Part shown: piece after piece, positions 15,929 to 22,870 of the stretch
How the letters are laid out: every line of letters starts with the position of its first letter
How positions within the stretch are numbered: position 1 is the stretch's first letter
DNA from: Chitinophagaceae bacterium
Lineage (GTDB): Bacteria; Bacteroidota; Bacteroidia; Chitinophagales; Chitinophagaceae
Direction: 5' to 3'
Assembly (NCBI GenBank): GCA_947380605.1
Contig: CANCRO010000015.1
Coordinates: 1 to 41,199 of the forward strand
DNA: 41,199 nt
The notes under the pieces: generated by a model
The model's input: the letters and a program-made list of their open reading frames with translations, nothing else
Databases searched by the model: none
Told to the model about the DNA's origin: nothing
Made by a program: the position numbers and the translations under genes

Positions 15929-17164
15929 ATGAATAAAGGTGAATCATTCAATAATCCCTTGGATAAGCAAAGGTCAACTGCTATTTCAAATCGGGACTTA
16001 TTTCTTTCGCATGTAGGTCAAACATCCGAAGCGCCCTTGGCATTAGAAATAGTGAAGGCAAAAGGATGTACCCTTTGGGATGTAGCCGGTAAAACTTATA
16101 TCGACTTAATTGCGGGAATCAGTGTTTGTAATATTGGCCACTGTCACCCAAGAGTGATTGAGGCTATAAAAAAACAAGTCGATGACTACATGCATATCAT
16201 GGTGTTTGGTGAATTGGTGGAAAGTCCGCAAGTGGCTTATGCAAAAAAATTAACTGACCATTTGCCTCCATCTCTTAATTCGGTATTTTATACAGCAAGC
16301 GGAAGTGAAGCTACAGAAGGTGCAATGAAGTTAGCAAAGCGGTTTACTGGACGCACGCAAATTATCTCATTTAAAAATAGCTACCATGGAAGTACACAGG
16401 GTGCTTTAAGTATCATAGGGGATGAATATTGGAGAAATGCTTTCAGGCCGCTATTGCCAGATATAATGCAATTGGACTATAATTCATTTGAATGTTTGCA
16501 ACAAATTACTGAACGCACAGCCTGTGTAGTAGCAGAAACGATTCAAGCAGAAGCTGGGGTTATTGTTCCACAAAATGGTTGGCTTTCGGCATTGCGTAAA
16601 CGCTGCACTGAAACAGGCACCTTACTTGTACTCGATGAAATACAATGTGGTTTTGGTCGCAATGGAAGCCTGTGGGCATTTGAGCAATTTGATGTGGTAC
16701 CAGATATTTTATTGTTAGGCAAAGCGTTGGGTGGCGGCATGCCGCTTGGTGCTTTTATTGCAGACAAAAGACTGATGGATTCTTTTACTCATCATCCGGT
16801 ATTGGGCCATATCAATACTTTTGGCGGACATCCGGTTAGTTGTGCTGCTGGCTTGGAAGCATTCAATGTTTTGCTAGATGAAAAATTAATAGAAGATGTT
16901 AAACAAAAAGAAGCGCTTTTTGTATCGCTTTTGGTTCATCCTTTTATACGATCAGTGTATAGTTGTGGATTGATGATTGCGGTTGATTTTGGAAGCTTTG
17001 ATGTCAATAAAAAAATTATCGATGCATTGATTCAACGGGGTGTTTTTACTGACTGGTTTTTATTTGCTGCAGGTTCCATGAGAATTGCTCCTCCACTGAC
17101 AATTAGTGAAGATGAAATAAAAATTGCTTGCGGCCACATCATAACGCTTTTAAATGGATACTAA
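15929..17164 (+). CDS. Class III PLP-dependent aminotransferase
   Basis: This fold-type I enzyme uses pyridoxal phosphate, as do ornithine, acetylornithine and 4-aminobutyrate aminotransferases. Motifs seen: SGSEATEGAMKLA (PLP phosphate contact), SYHGST, LLVLDEIQCGFGRNG (the Asp that binds the PLP pyridine nitrogen), and the Schiff-base lysine in LLGKALGGG (residue 265). An ATG 10 codons upstream (15899) is possible. GACATTTG at 15915-15922 (one mismatch to the -7 element) lies between the two, so the 411-residue protein starting at 15929 is preferred. The amino donor cannot be decided from sequence, and no biosynthetic neighbours point to a pathway. dgkA follows after 33 bases. Confidence 0.88.
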   Translation: MNKGESFNNPLDKQRSTAISNRDLFLSHVGQTSEAPLALEIVKAKGCTLWDVAGKTYIDLIAGISVCNIGHCHPRVIEAIKKQVDDYMHIMVFGELVESPQVAYAKKLTDHLPPSLNSVFYTASGSEATEGAMKLAKRFTGRTQIISFKNSYHGSTQGALSIIGDEYWRNAFRPLLPDIMQLDYNSFECLQQITERTACVVAETIQAEAGVIVPQNGWLSALRKRCTETGTLLVLDEIQCGFGRNGSLWAFEQFDVVPDILLLGKALGGGMPLGAFIADKRLMDSFTHHPVLGHINTFGGHPVSCAAGLEAFNVLLDEKLIEDVKQKEALFVSLLVHPFIRSVYSCGLMIAVDFGSFDVNKKIIDALIQRGVFTDWFLFAAGSMRIAPPLTISEDEIKIACGHIITLLNGY

Positions 17165-17197
17165 TTTATTTAACGATGATTAATTTGCATACCATTT

Positions 17198-17554
17198 ATG
17201 AAGTTGATTAAATCATTTGCTTTCGCATGGAAAGGCCTTCAATATTGTTTTTTGACCCAGCTAAATTTCAGGATTCATTTAATGGCGCTATTGATGGTAT
17301 CAATACTGGGGGCCGTTTTTAAAATAAATAGCATTGAATGGCTTTTTATTTTAGGCTGCTCCATGCTTGTGCTAAGTTTGGAGTTGATGAATACAGCGAT
17401 AGAAAAAATTTGCGATCTCATCACAAAAGATGTTCATCCTGTGATTAAGGTAGTCAAAGATATTGCAGCAGCAGCAGTGTTAATAGCTGCTATTGGAAGT
17501 CTTTTTACCGGTGTCATTATCTTTTTACCTAAACTCTTGAACTTATTTCGGTAA
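17198..17554 (+). CDS. dgkA: Diacylglycerol kinase (DgkA family)
   Basis: This is a 118-residue integral membrane kinase with three predicted helices (about 30-48, 50-68 and 90-112). The hallmark is LELMNTAIEKICDL with the catalytic glutamates. In Gram-positive bacteria the equivalent protein phosphorylates undecaprenol; in enterobacteria, diacylglycerol. The true lipid substrate here is not known. TTAATTTG at 17180-17187 is a near -7 element, but the short distance from the aminotransferase also allows co-transcription. Confidence 0.93.
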   Translation: MKLIKSFAFAWKGLQYCFLTQLNFRIHLMALLMVSILGAVFKINSIEWLFILGCSMLVLSLELMNTAIEKICDLITKDVHPVIKVVKDIAAAAVLIAAIGSLFTGVIIFLPKLLNLFR

Positions 17555-17706
17555 ATGAATTAGCTTTCAAAAACAAGGAGCCTTAATTATTGGCTAAAGG
17601 GTATAAAGTATTTGTTAAACCAATAATAATTACCACATTTGTAAGGTATAACGATTGATAGTAAATAGCTTTTATACAAAAATGGAAAGTAAAACTAATT
17701 AGCAAA

Positions 17707-18687
17707 GTGACAGGCGTATTTAAATCTAACAATCCCTATAATACCTTTTTGTTATTGGTATATGGTCTGCTACTAAAGTTGATCATGTTTATCCATCCAC
17801 AGATTCCATTACCTCAGCAAACGGACGGCTTTCTTTTTAAATTACTATTGTCACAACTCTCGGCGGTGGGTAAGAGCCTGCCGATTATTTATCCTTTGAT
17901 ATCTTTCATTTTATTATATACTCAAGCTATCACCTTAAATGCTTTGGTAAATCAGCATCGGTTGATGCAAAAGCCAAATTATCTCACTGGTATGGCTTAT
18001 TTATTAATTACCTCATTGTTTGCCGAGTGGAATATTCTTTCAGCCCCCTTAATTATCAATTCATTTATCATATGGGTATGGTCGAGGATGAGTAAATTGT
18101 ATAATGAGCCTAGTCCAAAGACTTCTTTGTTTAATATAGGAATGGCTATAGGAATCTCTTCTTTCTTTTATTTTCCAGTGATATCATTTTCAGCTTTGGT
18201 GGTAGTTGGTTTATTGATAACTAGACCATTTAAGTTACCCGAGTGGGTGGTTGCTCTATTAGGATTAGCAAGCCCTTTTTATTTTTTAGCAGCCTATGTT
18301 TATATAACGGATAAGTGGCAAGGATATCATTTCCCGGGTGTAGCGGTAACTTTCCCTCGTTTTATTGAATCAAGATGGGCCTTGGCTGCCATCTTCATTG
18401 TATTATTTATTAGTTCCACCGGCTTCGTGTATGTTCAAAAAAACTTTCGCCGTCAATTAGTACAGGCTCGTAAAAGTTGGAACCTTATTTTCTTATATCT
18501 TTTAATTGCCCTTTTTATTCCTTTTATTAATGCCAGCCATTCATTTGTTTACTGGATCCTAAGTGCTGTTCCAATCGCAGTAATCGCCGGTGCGGGCTTT
18601 TTATATCCCCAAAAAAAGGGATTTCCCCTCATTTTACACTGGCTGATGGTGGCTTTTGTTATTGCATTCAGCTACTTCGTTCAATAA
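17707..18687 (+). CDS. Polytopic membrane protein, DUF6427-like
   Basis: The 326-residue protein is highly hydrophobic, with about nine or ten membrane segments and short loops. The N-terminal segment TGVFKSNNPYNTFLLLVYGL and the following LPQQTDGFLFK resemble DUF6427 proteins of Bacteroidota, which often occur near purine or cell-envelope genes. No catalytic motif is visible. The start is GTG at 17707; there is no in-frame ATG near the conserved N-terminus. purQ begins 58 bases downstream but has its own promoter-like element. The 152 bases upstream contain no gene I can see. Confidence 0.75.
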   Translation: MTGVFKSNNPYNTFLLLVYGLLLKLIMFIHPQIPLPQQTDGFLFKLLLSQLSAVGKSLPIIYPLISFILLYTQAITLNALVNQHRLMQKPNYLTGMAYLLITSLFAEWNILSAPLIINSFIIWVWSRMSKLYNEPSPKTSLFNIGMAIGISSFFYFPVISFSALVVVGLLITRPFKLPEWVVALLGLASPFYFLAAYVYITDKWQGYHFPGVAVTFPRFIESRWALAAIFIVLFISSTGFVYVQKNFRRQLVQARKSWNLIFLYLLIALFIPFINASHSFVYWILSAVPIAVIAGAGFLYPQKKGFPLILHWLMVAFVIAFSYFVQ

Positions 18688-18702
18688 TTAAAATGGTATT
18701 TG

Positions 18703-18710
18703 TACTTTTG
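18703..18710 (+). promoter_or_regulatory. -7 promoter element of purQ
   Basis: TACTTTTG is a perfect TAnnTTTG match, 35 bases upstream of the purQ ATG. The -33 region is poor. The leader of about 30 bases is long enough for normal initiation. Confidence 0.5.
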
Positions 18711-18745
18711 TAGTACCAATTAACCAATAATCTCAAAATAGACAT

Positions 18746-19417
18746 ATGAAATTTGGCGTAGTAGTTTTTCCAGGAAGCAATTGTGATAGGGATGTAATTG
18801 AATCTCTTCGTGTTGATTTGAAGCAAGAAGTAATTGAGCTTTGGCATAAAGATAAGGACCTAAGTATGTTTTCAACCGAAGATTGTATCGTATTGCCAGG
18901 AGGATTTAGTTATGGAGATTACCTACGTTGTGGTGCTATTGCAAAATTTAGCCCAATGATGCAAAGTGTAATTGAATTCGCAAATAAAGGAGGTAAGGTA
19001 TTAGGAATTTGTAATGGGTTTCAAATTTTATGTGAAAGCGGATTACTACCTGGCGTATTGTTACGCAATAGTCACCAACAGTTTGTTTGTAAAAATGTTT
19101 TTATAAAAGAAGCGGCTTCTACAGCAGCAAAGGGATTAAAGATACCTGTAGCTCATGGAGAAGGTCGTTATTTCGCTGATGACACCACCCTTGCTCAACT
19201 AGAATCAGCGCATCAGATTATTTATCGTTATTGCGATGAACAAGGCTCTGTTACTACAGAAAGCAATCCTAATGGAGCGATCAATAATATTGCAGGAATA
19301 TGCAACTCCAATAGAAATGTTTTTGGTATGATGCCACATCCTGAAAGAGCTAGTAGTAAGTCATTGGGTAATGAAGATGGCATACAAGTATTTAAATACT
19401 TATTTCAGCTAAACTAA
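18746..19417 (+). CDS. purQ: Phosphoribosylformylglycinamidine synthase, glutaminase subunit
   Basis: PurQ hydrolyses glutamine and delivers ammonia to PurL for the FGAM step of purine synthesis. The 223-residue class I glutamine amidotransferase has N-terminal [12 protein letters not shown], the nucleophile C89 in GICNGFQ, and the H198/E200 pair in MMPHPERAS. It is a stand-alone subunit, so the organism should encode a small PurL and PurS elsewhere; neither is in the window. Transcription probably starts at the -7 element at 18703-18710. Confidence 0.95.
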   Translation: MKFGVVVFPGSNCDRDVIESLRVDLKQEVIELWHKDKDLSMFSTEDCIVLPGGFSYGDYLRCGAIAKFSPMMQSVIEFANKGGKVLGICNGFQILCESGLLPGVLLRNSHQQFVCKNVFIKEAASTAAKGLKIPVAHGEGRYFADDTTLAQLESAHQIIYRYCDEQGSVTTESNPNGAINNIAGICNSNRNVFGMMPHPERASSKSLGNEDGIQVFKYLFQLN

Positions 19418-19496
19418 TGTTAAATGAAAGGAATGTATTATCGTTAACATTCCCTTATGCATCTGTTGTGTAACTTTATCATAAATTATTAGGAAG

Positions 19497-19943
19497 ATGA
19501 AGAGATTAGTTTTTTCAATAGCAATGATTATTTGTTTTGGTGCAGTAAAAGCTCAGCAAAAGGTAGCATGGACTTACTCAACAAAAAAGTTAGCAGACAA
19601 TCAATACGAAGTTCATTTAACTGCCACCCCACCTATTGGATGGCACATTTATTCGCAGCTTACACCAGAAGGTGGTCCAATACCTACTTCTTTTAGTTAT
19701 AATAAAAATGCATTGATTGCGTTAGTTGGAAAGACCATTGAAAAGGGGAAGTTGACAACCTATTTTGATAAAAATTTTAAGGTGGATGTAAAGTACTTCG
19801 AGGGTAAGGCAGATTTTGTACAAATTATAAAAGTAAAAGGGAAGCTTAAAACTAATTTAAGTGGAGAAATTGAATCCATGATCTGTAATGACAGAACTTG
19901 TATGCCGCCAGTGACTGAAAAATTTAATGTGTTACTCAACTAA
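19497..19943 (+). CDS. Separate DsbD alpha-like domain protein with cysteine pair
   Basis: This is a 148-residue exported protein with a signal peptide (about 1-19). The mature part looks like one DsbD N-terminal (alpha, immunoglobulin-like) domain: ATPPIGWHIYSQLTPEGGP, FDKNFKVDVKYFEGKADF, and the C-terminal cysteine pair C130-x4-C135 in MICNDRTCMPP. In DsbD the alpha domain cysteines accept electrons from the membrane domain and pass them to periplasmic thiol proteins. The dsbD gene starts 16 bases downstream, so both are in one operon. This protein probably acts as the detached alpha domain of the next gene product, which has lost those cysteines. Confidence 0.85.
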   Translation: MKRLVFSIAMIICFGAVKAQQKVAWTYSTKKLADNQYEVHLTATPPIGWHIYSQLTPEGGPIPTSFSYNKNALIALVGKTIEKGKLTTYFDKNFKVDVKYFEGKADFVQIIKVKGKLKTNLSGEIESMICNDRTCMPPVTEKFNVLLN

Positions 19944-19959
19944 TCTGACGCTTTTAATT

Positions 19960-21984
19960 ATGAGAAAATATAAACTGCTTTTAATTATTGCCTCATTTTT
20001 TTTAACGCTTTCTATCGCTGCACAGGATCAAAAGTCTGTGCAGTTTTATTTTGAAAAGCTACAAAATAATCAAGGTGAATTTGAATTAAAAATAAAAGCA
20101 GTTCTTAGTGCTGGGGTTCATCTTTTTTCCATTCAGAAAGTTTCGGGAGACTTACCAGTTAATACTAGTATTCAATTTGACTCTGCCAGCTTAAAATTTA
20201 CTACCGATAGTATTGTTGAAAAAGGGAAAGCTATTTCGGCTGCCAATTCTTCACTTGACAATGTAGTCATTAGCTATTACACCGATTCTGTTAGCTGGTT
20301 TCAAAAAATTAAATTATCAATTGGCGATAGTATTCGTATAAAGGGCACGGTAAATTATTACTATCAAAAAGGGGATCGAATTGAATCGGGCGAAGCGCCG
20401 ATATCGATGCAGTTTCAATATCAAAAAAAGGGAACAGATGAATTAGTGGACAATAGCTCAGGAAGTTTGCAAGCAAAGTCTTTATGGGCTTTATTGATTG
20501 CAGGAATCCTTGCCGGCTTAATAGGGTTCTTAACCCCTTGTGTTTATGCATTGGTTCCAATTACCATTAGTTTTTTTACTAAAAAAAGTAAAACTAAGTT
20601 ACAGGGTAAAAAAAATGCGCTGTTTTATTCTATCTCTATTATTTTAATTTATACGTTGGTTGGGGCCTTGGTAGCAACCGTACTTCCTAAAAACGCCTTA
20701 AATAATTTGTCGACTAATTGGATATTTAATATGTTCCTTTTCGGCCTTTTTATTCTTTTTGGCGCATCGTTTTTAGGTGCATTTGAAATTAATCTTCCAG
20801 CTTCTTGGTCAAATAAAATTGACAGCAAGGCAGGTGTAGGAAGTTATTCGGGTATATTCTTCATGGCTTTAACATTAGTGATTGTATCCTTTAGCTGTAC
20901 GGGTAATTTTGTAGCCTCCCTTTTAGGTTTGTCTACCGCTTCAGGAAAATTAGCGCCCATTGTCGGTATGTTTGGCTTTGGTTTTGGACTAGCACTCCCC
21001 TTTGCAATATTTGCCTTTTTCCCTGCTATGTTAAGTTCTTTAGGAAAAAGTGGCGGTTGGCAAAATGCGCTAAAAGTGGTTTTGGGATTTTTAGAAATTG
21101 CGTTAGCACTTAAATTTCTGAGCAATGCCGATCTAGACAGGGGTTGGCGTATATTAGATAGGGAAGTTTTTATTGTTCTTTGGATAGTAATTTTTGTTTT
21201 GCTGGGAATGTATTTATTGGGTAAAATTTTATTTAAAAATGACAGTGAAAGACCTAAAAATGATTTTGGAATATCTTATGTTTCTGTACCTAGATTATTT
21301 TTAGCCATCATATCTTTCTCATTTGCAGTCTATCTAATTCCAGGTTTGTGGGGAGCTCCACTCAAAGCAGTATCTGCTTTTGTACCACCAATGGGTACGC
21401 AAGATTTCAATACGATTGGCAATCTGGAGAGTTTTTCAGAAGCAGCTGTTCAAGGTAATACAGGTAATGTGGCAAAGCCGCCTCAAAAATATGTTGCAGA
21501 TTTAAAAAAATATGAACCAGGTGCTGCTATTAATAATCAATTAGTTATTTATTATGATTATGATGAAGCGTTGGCTGCAGCTAAACTTCTTCATAAGCCA
21601 TTGATGATTGATTTTACAGGAATTCAATGTGTTAATTGCCGGGAGTTTGAATCAAAAATTTGGATTGATCCCGAGGTAGGCAATTTGATGAAAAATGATT
21701 TTGTAGTAGCCTCTCTTTTTAGTGATTACAATGCAGAATTACCAGATACTGACAAAAAATTCTCTCCCTTACTTAACGCTACTATCGAAACAGTGGGGGA
21801 TAAAAATGAAGATCTTCAACAGCGGTTAATTAATGCCTCTGGTCAGCCTAATTATGTTTTTGTAAATAGTGATGGCAAGTTGCTTATTGATGGCGGGTAT
21901 GGATATGATGCTACCAAAGGGCCTAAAGAATTTATTGCACATTTGCAGAAGGTAAAGGGTTTGTATAATGCAGCTGTCAGATAG
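19960..21984 (+). CDS. dsbD: DsbD-type thiol:disulfide interchange protein
   Basis: The 674-residue protein starts at the ATG at 19960; an upstream in-frame ATG at 19927 lies inside the previous gene and ahead of the signal peptide. Order of parts: signal peptide (about 1-22), an alpha-like beta domain (about 24-158) without any cysteine, a membrane domain with eight or nine helices (about 173-465) with the paired redox cysteines C194 (FLTPCVYALVP) and C313 (VSFSCTGNF), and a periplasmic thioredoxin domain with C557-V-N-C560 (FTGIQCVNCREFE). DsbD carries electrons from cytoplasmic thioredoxin to periplasmic partners. Here the last transfer must use another protein, probably the product of the gene just upstream. 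Confidence 0.93.
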   Translation: MRKYKLLLIIASFFLTLSIAAQDQKSVQFYFEKLQNNQGEFELKIKAVLSAGVHLFSIQKVSGDLPVNTSIQFDSASLKFTTDSIVEKGKAISAANSSLDNVVISYYTDSVSWFQKIKLSIGDSIRIKGTVNYYYQKGDRIESGEAPISMQFQYQKKGTDELVDNSSGSLQAKSLWALLIAGILAGLIGFLTPCVYALVPITISFFTKKSKTKLQGKKNALFYSISIILIYTLVGALVATVLPKNALNNLSTNWIFNMFLFGLFILFGASFLGAFEINLPASWSNKIDSKAGVGSYSGIFFMALTLVIVSFSCTGNFVASLLGLSTASGKLAPIVGMFGFGFGLALPFAIFAFFPAMLSSLGKSGGWQNALKVVLGFLEIALALKFLSNADLDRGWRILDREVFIVLWIVIFVLLGMYLLGKILFKNDSERPKNDFGISYVSVPRLFLAIISFSFAVYLIPGLWGAPLKAVSAFVPPMGTQDFNTIGNLESFSEAAVQGNTGNVAKPPQKYVADLKKYEPGAAINNQLVIYYDYDEALAAAKLLHKPLMIDFTGIQCVNCREFESKIWIDPEVGNLMKNDFVVASLFSDYNAELPDTDKKFSPLLNATIETVGDKNEDLQQRLINASGQPNYVFVNSDGKLLIDGGYGYDATKGPKEFIAHLQKVKGLYNAAVR

Positions 21985-22008
21985 TAACCTTGCTCTTCAT
22001 TAGATTAA

Positions 22009-22590
22009 CTAAAAGGCAATCTTTTTTTCTAGCGTCATTTTTCTCATATTAATAAGTCCGTATCTCATTCTTCCTAAGGCTGTATTGGTACTGCATTTGG
22101 TGATGGAAGCAATTTCTTTAAAGCTTAAATCTCCATAATGGCGTAAGATGATCACTTCTCGCTGATCTTCAGGAAGTAAATCAATCATTTTTCTCACCTT
22201 TTCGTGGCGTTGACATTGTATTAGCCGAGTTTCAGCATTGGGTTCCGAAAAGTTGAGTACCTCAAAAATATCCCGATCGTCACTGGTAGTAATTTTTGGC
22301 GTACGCTTTATTTTTCTAAAATGATCTACACATAAATTGTGCGCAATTCTTAATGCCCAGGGCAAAAATTTCCCCTCATTGGAATACCCTTTTGCTTTTA
22401 GGCTATCAATGATGCGGATAAATACCTCCTGAAAAATATCTTCAGCCTGGTACTTGTCTTTTACCAATAAATAAATAGAAGTATAAATTTTGTCTTTGTA
22501 TCGACTAATTAGGATCGATAATGCATTAGTATTACCTTTTAAATAAAGTTGTACAAGCTCTTGCTCAGAAAGATTATTAAGACTATTCAT
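22009..22590 (-). CDS. ECF-type RNA polymerase sigma factor
   Basis: This is a 193-residue sigma-70 family factor of the extracytoplasmic function type. Region 2 is seen in ELVQLYLKGNTNALSILISR through DIFQEVFIRI and KFLPWALRIAHNLCVDHFR. Region 4 is seen in LPEDQREVIILRHYGDLSFK followed by EIASITKCSTNTALGRMRYG. A longer 211-residue reading frame begins at 22644, but its first 18 residues are basic and unlike the family, so the ATG at 22590 is chosen. No anti-sigma gene is adjacent: dsbD lies convergent on one side and uvrA divergent on the other. How it is controlled is therefore not visible here. Confidence 0.9.
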   Translation of the reverse strand: MNSLNNLSEQELVQLYLKGNTNALSILISRYKDKIYTSIYLLVKDKYQAEDIFQEVFIRIIDSLKAKGYSNEGKFLPWALRIAHNLCVDHFRKIKRTPKITTSDDRDIFEVLNFSEPNAETRLIQCQRHEKVRKMIDLLPEDQREVIILRHYGDLSFKEIASITKCSTNTALGRMRYGLINMRKMTLEKKIAF

Positions 22591-22824
22591 ATTACTTCTA
22601 CTTTTTTTTGGAGTAGTGATTGTTTTTAACAATAAAAAATTCAATGTAGAAGTTCAGAATCTATAGGCGGGAGATTTTAAATTTGATTTAATTGTAAAGA
22701 ATTCATTGACTGTATGGGAAAATTAAATTCTTTAACTTTTTGCTCGACTATTTGTTTTAATAAAAGTAGTGGTATTATTCAATTAAATGAATGGAGAGAA
22801 TGATTTTAAGAAGAATTTCACATT

Positions 22825-22858
22825 TTTGTCCGAAGGTAATCTCAAGGCATTACTTTTG
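22825..22858 (+). promoter_or_regulatory. Promoter of uvrA
   Basis: TTTG (22825-22828) and the perfect -7 element TACTTTTG (22851-22858) are separated by 22 bases, slightly over the usual 19-21. The ATG of uvrA follows 12 bases after the -7 element, giving a short leader of about five to eight bases. Confidence 0.65.
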
Positions 22859-22870
22859 TAAATCTAAATA

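Noticed and set aside
17586-17627. Inverted repeat ATTATTGG/CCAATAAT between dgkA and the DUF6427-like gene
   Set aside because: The loop is 26 bases, the stem is AT-rich, and there is no T run; it is expected by chance in AT-rich DNA.
22591-22644. Upstream ATG for the ECF sigma factor (22644)
   Set aside because: The extra 18 residues are basic and absent from the usual N-terminus of the family; the ATG at 22590 fits better.
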